NCBI GenBank assembly: GCA_910587835.1
Contig: CAJUNQ010000017.1
Location: 1-17,067, forward strand
Origin: an uncultured Oscillospiraceae bacterium
GTDB lineage: Bacteria > Bacillota > Clostridia > Oscillospirales > Acutalibacteraceae
Length of the DNA: 17,067 nt
Reading direction: 5' to 3'
The position numbers and the translations under genes were made by a program. Position 1 is the first letter of the stretch; each line of letters starts with the position of its first letter. The notes below the pieces were generated by a model. The model did not search any database. It was not told where the DNA came from and saw only the letters and a program-made list of their open reading frames with translations. Below are positions 6,857-14,132 of the stretch, in pieces.

Positions 6857-7801
6857 ATGATTAAAACACCGCTATGTGAGCTCTTGGGAATTGAATACCC
6901 CATCTTCCAGGGGGGCATGGCCTGGATCTCTGACGGAAAGCTGGCCGCCGCTGTGTCCAACGGCGGGGGGCTGGGCATTATCTCCGCCATGAACGCCAAC
7001 GCCGAATACCTGAAGGAGCAGATTGACCTCTGCCGTTCTCTGACTGACAAGCCCTTTGGCGTCAACATTATGCTCATGTCGCCCTTTGCCGCCCAGGTGG
7101 CAGAGCTCACGGCAAAGGAGCGGGTGGCTGTGGTCACCACCGGGGCGGGCAACCCCTCAAAATATATGCCCATGTGGCTGGAGACCGGGGTGAAGGTCAT
7201 CCCTGTGGTGGCCTCGGTGGGCATGGCAAAGCTGGTCACCAAGGCCGGGGCCTCCGCTGTGGTCGCCGAGGGCGGGGAGTCCGGCGGGCATGTGGGCGAG
7301 CTGACCACCATGGTGCTGGTCCCCCAGGTGTGCGACGCCACAGACCTGCCTGTGCTGGCCGCGGGCGGCATTGGCGACGGCCGGGGCATTGCCGCCGCTT
7401 TCCAGCTGGGAGCCGTGGGGGTCCAGGTGGGCACCCGGTTCCTGGTGGCGGAGGAGTGCGGGGTGCACCCCAACTATAAAAAGAAGGTCTTAAAGGCCAA
7501 CGACATTGCCACCATGACCACGGGCAAGCGTCTGGGGCATCCTGTCCGGCAGATTAAGAACCAGTTTGCCAAGGACTTTCTCAAGGCCGAGTACAGCCAG
7601 ATCTCCGACGAGGAGCTGGAGGCTCTGGGCCGGGGGGCCCTGTACCGGGCAGCGGTAGAGGGCGACGAGAAGACCGGCGACTTTTTGGCCGGGCAGATTG
7701 CCGGCATGGTGAACAAGGAGCAGCCTGCCGCCGAGATCATCCAGGAGATGTTCCGGGAGGCAGAGGATGTGCTGAAAACCGCCGGGAAGTGGCTGGCATA
7801 A
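6857..7801 (+). CDS. fabK: enoyl-ACP reductase II, flavin-dependent (FabK)
   Basis: Reduces the trans-2-enoyl-ACP double bond in the last step of each elongation cycle, using FMN and NAD(P)H. The 314-residue protein has the nitronate monooxygenase/FabK TIM-barrel fold. It opens with CELLGIEYPIFQGGMAW, has GGGLGIIS (36-43) and GVNIMLMSP, the catalytic histidine His145 in EGGESGGHVGELTTM (the counterpart of His144 in the pneumococcal enzyme), and FMN phosphate-binding segments AAGGIGDGRG and GVQVGTRFL. FabK enzymes are generally insensitive to triclosan. An AAAGGAAG ribosome binding site lies at 6841-6848, and the start is well supported. No FabI-type short-chain reductase is seen in the window, so FabK is probably the main enzyme. 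Confidence 0.95.
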   Translation: MIKTPLCELLGIEYPIFQGGMAWISDGKLAAAVSNGGGLGIISAMNANAEYLKEQIDLCRSLTDKPFGVNIMLMSPFAAQVAELTAKERVAVVTTGAGNPSKYMPMWLETGVKVIPVVASVGMAKLVTKAGASAVVAEGGESGGHVGELTTMVLVPQVCDATDLPVLAAGGIGDGRGIAAAFQLGAVGVQVGTRFLVAEECGVHPNYKKKVLKANDIATMTTGKRLGHPVRQIKNQFAKDFLKAEYSQISDEELEALGRGALYRAAVEGDEKTGDFLAGQIAGMVNKEQPAAEIIQEMFREAEDVLKTAGKWLA

Positions 7802-7808
7802 ATATCGA

Positions 7809-8068
7809 TTGACAAAAAAAGAGCGCGTCCTGATGCTGGCCGGCCTGGTTGCCCTGATCCCCACTATTCTGGGCTTTGTGGTTCTCTATTTTGTTGTGAA
7901 GGCCGCTGTCGTCAAGGGCATGGAAATCGCCGCCTGGCGGGTCGAGCCCAGCATCCCCTTATGCGAATACGGCGCGGGATGCAGGAGGCCTTTCTTGCGC
8001 TCTCTCAGGAGCCGGAGGAAGAGGCGGAGACAGATGAAACCAACAAGGGAGAGGAAGACGATGGGTAA
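7809..8068 (+). pseudogene. small membrane protein ORF with apparent one-base frameshift
   Basis: I do not recognise this gene. It lies between fabK and fabD. From a TTG at 7809 (or ATG at 7833) the frame encodes a basic KKER start and a long hydrophobic stretch (VLMLAGLVALIP.. to ..FVVLYFVVKAAVV), a single likely membrane helix. In that frame no stop occurs before fabD, and the tail becomes an Arg-rich string unlike a protein linker. The -1 frame from about 7961 instead reads MRIRRGMQEAFLALSQEPEE and an acidic end, stopping at TAA 8066-8068. That stop overlaps the fabD start by 8 bp (ATGGGTAA), a typical coupling overlap. Adding one C to the CCCC run at 7955-7958 joins the two parts into an 86-residue protein. 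The break may be a sequencing error, a real mutation or programmed frameshifting. No strong ribosome binding site is visible. Confidence 0.5.
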
Positions 8069-8969
8069 AATCGCGTTTGTTTTTTCAGGCCAGGGGGCCC
8101 AGTACCCGGGCATGGGGCAGTCGTTGGCAGAGGCCAGCTCTGCTGCCAAGGCCGTTTTTGACCTGGCCGGCAGTCTGCGGCCGGGCACCCCGGCCCAGTG
8201 CTTTTCTGGCACAGCGGAGGAGCTGGCTGTCACCAAAAACACCCAGCCCTGCCTTTACTGCGTAGACCTGGCAGCGGCCCGGGCCTTGGAGGAGCAGGGC
8301 GTAAAAGCTGATTTTGCGGCGGGCTTCTCTCTGGGAGAGGTGGCTGCGGCCACCTTTGCGGGGGTCTTTTCCGACGAGGCTGGCTTCCGCTTTGTGTGCA
8401 GGCGGGCCGAGGCCATGCAGAAGGCCGCTGAGGCAAACCCCGGCAAAATGGCTGCGGTGCTGAAGCTGCCCAATGAGACTGTGGAGGCTCTGTGCAGAGA
8501 GTTCACCCAGGTGTGGCCTGTCAACTACAACTGCCCGGGCCAGCTGGTTGTGGCCGGGGAGGCCGGACAGCTGGAGGCCTTTGGGGTCCGGGTGCAGGAG
8601 GCTGGAGGCCGGGCCAAGGTGCTAGCAGTGGGCGGAGGATTCCACTCTCCGTTGATGGAGAGTGCTGCCCAGGAGCTGGAGGCGTACCTGGCCGGGGTGG
8701 AGCTGTGCGCCCCCCGTCTGCCCCTTTACGCCAACTTCACCGCCCGCCCCTATGGAGACAGCGCCCGGGAGCTGCTGGTAGAGCAGGTGAAGAACCCGGT
8801 ACGCTGGCAGGAGACTGTGGAGGCCTTGGCGGCAGAGGGTGTGGACACCTTTTTGGAATGCGGCCCGGGAAAGACCCTGTGCGGGCTGATTAAGAAGACC
8901 ATAAAGGACGCAAGAGTATTTCAGGTACAGGACCAGGATACCCTGCAGGCGGCGCTGGCAGCGTTGTAA
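8061..8969 (+). CDS. fabD: malonyl-CoA--ACP transacylase
   Basis: Transfers malonate from CoA to acyl carrier protein, supplying extender units. The 302-residue protein shows VFSGQGAQYPGMG (7-19), the nucleophile elbow GFSLGE with Ser90, the substrate-carboxylate arginine Arg115, and the catalytic histidine His195 in GGGFHSPLM. The elbow has Phe where GHSLGE is common; non-His variants are known among Firmicutes. I chose the ATG at 8061 because GGGAGAGGAAG lies just upstream and the protein then begins MGKIAFVFSGQG as expected. The same frame is open upstream to 7809, but that part is explained as a shifted reading of a separate small ORF. Confidence 0.95.
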   Translation: MGKIAFVFSGQGAQYPGMGQSLAEASSAAKAVFDLAGSLRPGTPAQCFSGTAEELAVTKNTQPCLYCVDLAAARALEEQGVKADFAAGFSLGEVAAATFAGVFSDEAGFRFVCRRAEAMQKAAEANPGKMAAVLKLPNETVEALCREFTQVWPVNYNCPGQLVVAGEAGQLEAFGVRVQEAGGRAKVLAVGGGFHSPLMESAAQELEAYLAGVELCAPRLPLYANFTARPYGDSARELLVEQVKNPVRWQETVEALAAEGVDTFLECGPGKTLCGLIKKTIKDARVFQVQDQDTLQAALAAL

Positions 8970-9036
8970 GCCTTTGCTGTGTCTGGGGGAGAATGCCTGG
9001 CGCGCCGGCTGACGCCCGGACCGGGCTTTGCGCTGG

Positions 9037-9063
9037 TTGTTCCCATCATGATATATCTATAAT
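9037..9063 (+). promoter_or_regulatory. possible internal promoter before fabG
   Basis: An AT-rich island interrupts the GC-rich cluster before fabG. It contains a perfect -10 TATAAT at 9058-9063. The best -35 candidate is TTGTTC at 9037-9042 with a short 15-bp spacer, so the promoter is uncertain. A compact palindrome GCCCGG-A-CCGGGC lies upstream at 9014-9026. The fabD-fabG gap is 132 nt, longer than usual within an operon, which fits an internal start. Confidence 0.4.
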
Positions 9064-9101
9064 TGTAATTGCCAAATTCTTCCGAGAGGAGATTGATTGA
9101 T

Positions 9102-9839
9102 ATGAAGCTGGAAGGAAAGATTGCGCTGGTCACCGGGGGCTCTCAGGGGCTGGGCCGGGCCATTGCCCTCAAGCTGGCGGAAAACGGCGCGGACATTGCC
9201 ATTGCCTATGTGGGGCCGGAGGAGCCGGCTCAGTCCACTGCCAGAGAGATTGAGGCTCTGGGCCGCAGGGTAAAGCTCTATGTCTGCGACGTGCGGGACG
9301 AGACTGCCTGCAACGAGACCGTGGCCGCTGTGGGCAAGGACCTGGGAAAGGTGGACATTCTGGTGAACAATGCCGGCGTCACCCGGGACGGCCTGATGGT
9401 GGGCATGAAGGACGAGGACTACAACATGGTGCTGGACATCAACCTTAAGGGCGCGTTCCACATGACCCGGGCCTGCTACCGGGACTTTATGCGCAAGCGT
9501 TCGGGGAAGATTATCAATATCAGCTCCATTGCGGGGCTGGTGGGCAATGCGGGACAGGTGAACTACGCAGCCTCCAAGGCGGGGTTGATTGGCATGTCCA
9601 AGTCCATTGCCAAGGAGCTGGGAGGCCGGGGCGTGTGCTGCAACTGCATTGCCCCGGGCTTTATTGCCACTGACATGACCAAGGACATCAAGGAGGACAA
9701 TCCCCTGTTGATGCAGGTGCCCATGAAGAAGATGGGCAGTCCTGAGGACGTGGCCAATGCTGCGCTGTTCCTGGCCTCGCCGGAGTCTGACTACATCACC
9801 GGCGAGACACTCCGGGTAGACGGCGGCCTGGCCACCTGA
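9102..9839 (+). CDS. fabG: 3-oxoacyl-ACP reductase
   Basis: NADPH-dependent short-chain dehydrogenase that reduces the 3-keto group after each condensation. The 245-residue product has the cofactor motif TGGSQGLGRAIA (11-22), NNAGVTRDGL (89-98), and the catalytic set Ser142, Tyr155 and Lys159 in the NISSIAG and NYAASKAG segments. The C-terminus SDYITGETLRVDGGLAT is typical. The ATG at 9102 is supported by GAGAGGAG about 10 nt upstream. A TTG farther upstream gives an unsupported extension. The gene is followed not by fabF directly but by a 603-nt repeat-bearing gap. Confidence 0.97.
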   Translation: MKLEGKIALVTGGSQGLGRAIALKLAENGADIAIAYVGPEEPAQSTAREIEALGRRVKLYVCDVRDETACNETVAAVGKDLGKVDILVNNAGVTRDGLMVGMKDEDYNMVLDINLKGAFHMTRACYRDFMRKRSGKIINISSIAGLVGNAGQVNYAASKAGLIGMSKSIAKELGGRGVCCNCIAPGFIATDMTKDIKEDNPLLMQVPMKKMGSPEDVANAALFLASPESDYITGETLRVDGGLAT

Positions 9840-9847
9840 CAGTTTGC

Positions 9848-10057
9848 GGGACGCTGAGCTGGCGAGGCTAACTCATAGGCTCGCCAACGCTTGTGCGTGG
9901 GCGCAGTAGGGCTTTTGTTGCGGTCTGCGGCGGCTGACCGGGCGGGGCGCCCCTCTGGCGATTCATGGGGCACTGAGTTTGCGAAGCCAACTCATAGACT
10001 TGCCAACGCTTGTGTGCGGGCGCAGTGGGGCTTTTGTCGCGGCCTGCGGTGGCTGGA
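9848..10057. repeat. 119-bp direct repeat, two copies, in the fabG-fabF gap
   Basis: Two diverged copies lie at 9848-9966 and 9967 to about 10057, offset by 119 bp. Shared blocks are AACTCATAG, GCCAACGCTTGTG, GGGCGCAGT and GGGCTTTTGT. Copy A has a perfect 7-bp hairpin (TGGCGAG 9860-9866, CTCGCCA 9880-9886). In copy B this stem carries two mismatches. The block from GGCTCGCCAACGCTTG to GCGGTCTG resembles the reverse complement of the 498-832 repeat unit, and both arrays lie just after a gene's 3' end in the same orientation relative to that gene. I suspect one dispersed repeat family, but the identity is only partial. Confidence 0.75.
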
Positions 10058-10365
10058 CACAGGCTGTTCAGGCGTTTGGGTTGGCGGAAGGGTTGGCTGC
10101 GCGGGACAGCCTCCGGGCCTCCATGGCCACGGCAGGGCCGGAGCGGCTGATTCATTTGGCAGCATTTCAGGAGACGCCTCCCTTTGTTGGAGGTGCGAAA
10201 TACTGCCAGGCTATGGCTGGGGGCCGGGCTCCTTTTCGCTTATGGAGGAGGAAGCTGTCTCCCCTTACTGGTCAGGTCTTCCACAGTCAAAAGGGGATAT
10301 TCAGGCGGTTAGTTGAGAATTCAGAAAAGCCGCGTACATAATTTTAAAGACCAGATAAAACGGTA
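10058..10365. other. non-coding stretch within the fab cluster
   Basis: No convincing gene is present. Open frames here lack ribosome binding sites and read as low-quality translations of the repeat. Two stems are visible. CCTCC/GGAGG flank CTTTGTT near 10176-10192. A longer one lies at 10260-10297, with TCCCCTT and ACTG on the left arm, CAGT and AAGGGGA on the right, and a 3-nt bulge. It precedes the fabF promoter and is not followed by a clear T-run, so it is at most a weak terminator for transcripts coming from fabG. Confidence 0.5.
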
Positions 10366-10394
10366 TTGCATTCTGTAATAAAATCGGTTAAAAT
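10366..10394 (+). promoter_or_regulatory. sigma-A-type promoter for fabF and the acc genes
   Basis: TTGCAT (10366-10371), a 17-bp spacer and TAAAAT (10389-10394) form a good housekeeping promoter in an AT-rich patch. Transcription would start near 10401, about 50 nt before fabF. This would let fabF-accB-fabZ-accC be expressed independently of fabH-fabG. The inverted repeat seen at the fabH promoter is not present here. Confidence 0.7.
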
Positions 10395-10451
10395 AGAGCC
10401 ATGTCCCATCTCTTCCAAAGCCTGGGGCGCGGCTGAGAAAGGATGATCGCT

Positions 10452-11693
10452 TTGAACCGGGTCATGATCACCGGAATGGGCGCGGTAACGCCCATTGGCA
10501 ATGATATTGACAGCTATTGGCAGGGCCTTGCCTCAGGCAAATGCGGCATTGGGCCCATCACAAAATTTGATACGGCTGATTTTAAGGTAAAGGTCGCTGC
10601 TGAGGTCAAGGACTTTGACCCCAGCCTGTACATGGAGAAGGCTGAGCTGCGCAAGTTCGACCCCTTCTGCCAGTACGCCCTGGGCGCTGCCGCCCAGGCA
10701 GTGGAGAGCAGCGGCATAGAGGGGCACTGCGCCCCTGAGGAGGTAGGCGTATATTTTGGCTCGGGCATTGGCGGCATTGGCACTTTTGAGGAGCAGCAGA
10801 AGCTCATGCTGGAAAAGGGCCCCCGCCGGGTGTCCCCTTTCTTCATCCCGGCCCTGATCATCAACATGGCCGGGGGCCTTATTGCCATCAAGTATAACTT
10901 TCAGGGCACGGCGGTGTCCTCGGTCACGGCCTGCGCCACAGGCAACAATGCCATTGGCGAGGCCTACCGGGCCATTAAGCACGGCTACCTGACAGCGGCC
11001 CTGGCCGGAGGCGCGGAGGCTGCCATTGTGCCCCTGGGACTGGCGGGCTTCTCCAACATGAAGGCCCTCTCTACCTGCGAGGACCCTGCCGCCGCCTGCG
11101 TGCCCTTTGACGCCCGCCGGGGCGGCTTCGTCATGGGCGAGGGCGCGGGCGCGCTGATGCTGGAGGAGTATGAGCATGCCAAGGCCCGGGGCGCGGTTAT
11201 TTACGGGGAGCTCTGCGGCTATGGCGCCACCTGCGACGCCCACCACATCACCGCCCCCGACCCGGAGGGCAGAGGCGGCGCACGGGCCCTGCGGCTGGCC
11301 TACGATGAGGCGGGAGGCTGCGCCGACCCCTCTGAAATATACATCAACGCCCACGGCACCAGCACCCCCCTCAACGACGCCTGCGAGACCATGGCCATTA
11401 AGAAGGGACTGGGAGAGGAGGCCGCGAGGGCCTGTCTGGTCAGCTCTACCAAATCCATGACCGGCCACATGCTGGGAGCCGCAGGGGCTGTGGAGGCCAT
11501 TGCCTGTGTGCTGGCCCTGCGGGAGGGCCTTGTGCCGCCCACCATTGGCTACCAGGAGCCTGACCCTGCCTGCGACCTGGACTATGTACCCAACACAGCC
11601 CGCAAGGCGGAAATCAGCCTGGCCCTGTCCGCCTCCCTGGGCTTTGGGGGACACAACGCCTATTTGGCCTTCCGCAAATACAACGGCGCTTGA
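10452..11693 (+). CDS. fabF: 3-oxoacyl-ACP synthase II
   Basis: Condenses acyl-ACP with malonyl-ACP in chain elongation. From the TTG at 10452 the product has 413 residues and starts MNRVMITGMGAVTPIG, as FabF proteins do. The AAAGGA at 10438-10443 is 8 nt before that TTG. The in-frame ATG at 10443 overlaps this ribosome binding site, so I judge the TTG more likely. The catalytic Cys161 is in SVTACATG, His301 in NAHGTSTPLND, Lys334 and His339 in TKSMTGHMLGAAGA, and the C-terminal loop reads LGFGGHNAYLAF. It heads the second half of the cluster and is followed by accB after 30 nt. Confidence 0.95.
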   Translation: MNRVMITGMGAVTPIGNDIDSYWQGLASGKCGIGPITKFDTADFKVKVAAEVKDFDPSLYMEKAELRKFDPFCQYALGAAAQAVESSGIEGHCAPEEVGVYFGSGIGGIGTFEEQQKLMLEKGPRRVSPFFIPALIINMAGGLIAIKYNFQGTAVSSVTACATGNNAIGEAYRAIKHGYLTAALAGGAEAAIVPLGLAGFSNMKALSTCEDPAAACVPFDARRGGFVMGEGAGALMLEEYEHAKARGAVIYGELCGYGATCDAHHITAPDPEGRGGARALRLAYDEAGGCADPSEIYINAHGTSTPLNDACETMAIKKGLGEEAARACLVSSTKSMTGHMLGAAGAVEAIACVLALREGLVPPTIGYQEPDPACDLDYVPNTARKAEISLALSASLGFGGHNAYLAFRKYNGA

Positions 11694-11723
11694 CGGCCGC
11701 GCTTCCTGAGAGGAGAATCTGTT

Positions 11724-12146
11724 ATGGATGTAAAATCGATTGAAAGCCTGGCAAGGCTGATGAAGGAGAACGGCCTCACCGCCCTGGAGCTCTCCCAGGA
11801 GGGCATCAGCCTGAAGCTGGAGCGCCGGCTGGAGGCTGGGGCCCTACCTGTGCCCGCCGCTTCCCCCTTTGTCTCTGCGCCGGTAGAGCCGGAGCCTGCC
11901 CCAAAAAAGGGCTCGCTGGTGCTGTCGCCCACTGTGGGGGTGTTCTATGCCGCCGCTTCGCCGGACAGCGCCCCCTTTGTGGAGGTGGGCGCCCGGGTGC
12001 GCAAGGGCGACACCCTGTGCATTATTGAGGCCATGAAGCTGATGAACGAGATTCCCGCTGAGACCGACGGCACGGTGGTAGAAATCTGCGTGGGCAACGG
12101 CCAGGTGGTGGAGTATAACCAGCCCCTGTTCCGCATTGAGCCATAG
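11724..12146 (+). CDS. accB: biotin carboxyl carrier protein of acetyl-CoA carboxylase
   Basis: Carries biotin between the carboxylase and transferase halves of acetyl-CoA carboxylase. The 140-residue protein has an N-terminal helix region (MDVKSIESLARLMKEN), a Pro/Ala-rich linker at about 41-60, and a biotinyl domain with the target lysine Lys105 in EAMKLMNEI. PTVGVFYAAASPD and QPLFRIEP fit the family. The ATG at 11724 follows GAGAGGAGAA. It lies 12 nt upstream of fabZ. The biotin ligase that would modify it is not in the window. Confidence 0.96.
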   Translation: MDVKSIESLARLMKENGLTALELSQEGISLKLERRLEAGALPVPAASPFVSAPVEPEPAPKKGSLVLSPTVGVFYAAASPDSAPFVEVGARVRKGDTLCIIEAMKLMNEIPAETDGTVVEICVGNGQVVEYNQPLFRIEP

Positions 12147-12158
12147 GGAGGGCAGAGC

Positions 12159-12575
12159 ATGAACCGAGACGAGATCAAGAATATCCTGCCCCACCGGGAG
12201 CCCATGCTGCTGGTGGACCAGGTGGAGCTGTCAGAGGGCAAGTCCCACGGCAAATATCAGGTGCGGGGAGACGAGTTCTTTCTGCAGGGGCATTTCCCGG
12301 GCAACCCGGTGGTGCCCGGGGTCATTCAGTGCGAGATGCTGGCCCAGTCGGCCTGTGTGCTGCTGATTGGCAAGGCGGAGGGCATGACTCCTCTCTACAC
12401 CGGGCTGAACAATGTGAAGTTCCGGGGCCAGGTAAAGCCCGGAGACCTGTTTGAGACCGAGTGCGAGCTTGTGCGCAGCCGGGGGAATTTCTACTTTGCC
12501 AAGGGAACCGGCAAGGTGAACGGCAAGCTGTGCGTGTCGGCGGAATTTTCCTTCGCCCTCGTGAAAACCGAGTGA
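12159..12575 (+). CDS. fabZ: 3-hydroxyacyl-ACP dehydratase
   Basis: Removes water from 3-hydroxyacyl-ACP to give trans-2-enoyl-ACP. The 138-residue hot-dog-fold protein begins MNRDEIKNILPHREPMLLVD, a typical FabZ start. Its catalytic residues are His45 in GHFPGNPVVPGV and Glu59 in CEMLAQ, 14 residues apart as in characterised FabZ enzymes. A GGGAGGG ribosome binding site precedes the ATG. No FabM, FabA or second FabZ/FabN is in the window, so how unsaturated fatty acids are made cannot be told from here. Confidence 0.95.
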   Translation: MNRDEIKNILPHREPMLLVDQVELSEGKSHGKYQVRGDEFFLQGHFPGNPVVPGVIQCEMLAQSACVLLIGKAEGMTPLYTGLNNVKFRGQVKPGDLFETECELVRSRGNFYFAKGTGKVNGKLCVSAEFSFALVKTE

Positions 12576-12597
12576 GCGGGGCCAGGGGGTAGTCAGA

Positions 12598-13914
12598 ATG
12601 TTCACAAAAATTTTGATCGCCAACCGGGGCGAAATCGCTATCCGCATCATCCGGGCCTGCAAGGAGATGGGCATTGCCACAGTGGCGGTGTACTCGCAGG
12701 CGGATAAGGACTCGCTGCACACAGCCCTGGCGGACCAAGCGGTGTGCGTGGGGGGGCCAAAGCCAGAGGACAGCTACCTGAACGCCCAGCGCATTATCAG
12801 CGCGGCCCTGGCCACCGGGGCTCAGGCCATTCATCCGGGCTACGGCTTTCTCTCGGAGAACGCCCACTTTGCAGGGCTCTGCCGCCAGTATGGGCTTGTC
12901 TTCATCGGCCCGCCGGCTGAGGTGATTGCCGGCATGGGAGACAAGGAGGCTGCCCGGCGGCTGATGCGCCAGAGCGGCGTGCCCACCACCCCGGGCACCG
13001 ACGTGCTGGAAAATGTGGAAGCTGCCAAGGCCGCGGCCCAGAGCATGGGCTATCCTGTGATGATTAAGGCCAGCGCCGGGGGCGGGGGCAAGGGCATCCG
13101 CATTGTAGAGCGGCCCGAGGACCTGGAAAGGGCCTTTCGCACTGCCTCGGCCGAGGCTCAGAACGCCTTTGGGGACGGCCGGGTCTATATGGAAAAATAC
13201 CTGAACCCGGTCAAGCACATTGAGGTGCAGCTGCTGGCCGACCAGCAGGGCCACACCGTATGCCTGGGAGAGCGGGAGTGCTCTATTCAAAAAAACAACC
13301 AGAAGCTCATTGAGGAGTCCCCCTCGCCAGGGGTAAGCCCCGCTGTGCGGGAGAAACTGCTGGAGGCCGCTGCCAAGGCCGCCAAAGCCGCCGGCTATGT
13401 CAACGCGGGCACAGTGGAATTTCTGATGGAGCCCTCGGGGAGCTTCTACTTTATGGAGATGAACACCCGGCTGCAGGTAGAGCACCCGGTGACAGAGCTG
13501 GTCACCGGCGTGGACATTGTCAAGTGGCAGATTCGCATTGCGGCAGGGGTGCCCCTGGATTTTGCCCAGGAGGACATTCATCTGCGGGGAGCGGCCATTG
13601 AGTGCCGCATCAATGCCACCAATGCCAGCAGGGTGGAGTTCTTTCACCCGCCGGGCGGGCCCTGGGTGCGGTTTGACACCTGTCTCTACCAGGGCTATGA
13701 CATTACACCCTACTACGACTCCATGCTGGGAAAGCTCATTGTCTACTCCTCCACCCGGGAGGAGGCCATTCGGAAGATGCAGTCTGCCCTGTGCGAGCTG
13801 GTCATTGACGGGGCGGGGAACAATATTGAGGACCAGATCGGAATTGTGCGGGACCGGCGGTTCCGGGCCGGGGACTATTATACGGACTTTATGAAGTTCT
13901 TTGTACCAGGCTAA
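12598..13914 (+). CDS. accC: biotin carboxylase subunit of acetyl-CoA carboxylase
   Basis: ATP-grasp enzyme that carboxylates biotin on AccB with bicarbonate. The 438-residue protein is slightly shorter than the usual 445-455. Visible features are the N-terminal KILIANRGEIAIRIIRAC, HPGYGFLSENAHF (79-91), Lys116 in GDKEAAR, the ATP-binding glycine loop MIKASAGGGGKGIRIV (155-170), and the carboxylase signature FMEMNTRLQVEHPVTE. The shortness is at the C-terminus, which ends DYYTDFMKFFVPG, and all catalytic motifs are present. The ribosome binding site is AGGGGG about 7-8 nt before the ATG. The gene is followed by a 218-nt structured gap before accD. Confidence 0.97.
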   Translation: MFTKILIANRGEIAIRIIRACKEMGIATVAVYSQADKDSLHTALADQAVCVGGPKPEDSYLNAQRIISAALATGAQAIHPGYGFLSENAHFAGLCRQYGLVFIGPPAEVIAGMGDKEAARRLMRQSGVPTTPGTDVLENVEAAKAAAQSMGYPVMIKASAGGGGKGIRIVERPEDLERAFRTASAEAQNAFGDGRVYMEKYLNPVKHIEVQLLADQQGHTVCLGERECSIQKNNQKLIEESPSPGVSPAVREKLLEAAAKAAKAAGYVNAGTVEFLMEPSGSFYFMEMNTRLQVEHPVTELVTGVDIVKWQIRIAAGVPLDFAQEDIHLRGAAIECRINATNASRVEFFHPPGGPWVRFDTCLYQGYDITPYYDSMLGKLIVYSSTREEAIRKMQSALCELVIDGAGNNIEDQIGIVRDRRFRAGDYYTDFMKFFVPG

Positions 13915-14132
13915 CCGGGAAAGCCAAGGGGCATTTTCCCCTTTAAGCCTTGTACCGGCAGGATTTTTGCCAGGATGATTGCGCATCATTTTGACAAGGC
14001 GCAAAGCCGCGGACAATCAGACCGTGCGCGGTCTGGCCATCCGGCAGAGCTTGGCAGCATCTGCCGGAAAGACTGGCGCTATTCTTTCCGAACAAGCTCT
14101 TACACTCCACATCACAAAGGAGAATCACGTCT
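13915..14132 (+). promoter_or_regulatory. structured accC-accD intergenic region
   Basis: Three stems lie in this 218-nt gap. AAGGGG/CCCCTT flank a short loop just after accC (about 13926-13942). CAGACCG-TGCG-CGGTCTG is at 14018-14035. TCCGGCAGA/TCTGCCGGA form a perfect 9-bp stem with an 11-nt loop at 14040-14068. A TTGACA box occurs at 13991-13996, but the matching -10 position (CAATCA) is poor, so an accDA promoter is only possible. The first stem lacks a long T-run. The two adjacent stems before accD could pause, process or protect the mRNA. No known riboswitch or ribosomal-protein leader is recognised. Confidence 0.5.

Noticed and set aside
7809..8969. Membrane-anchored FabD fusion of 386 residues
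   Set aside because: FabD has its own ATG with a strong ribosome binding site at 8061. The joining segment is an Arg-rich string that is an out-of-frame reading of an acidic tail ending at 8066-8068.
9891..10341. Small plus-strand genes in the fabG-fabF gap
   Set aside because: The frames run through the direct repeats, lack ribosome binding sites and have no conserved features. The region fits non-coding repeat DNA better.
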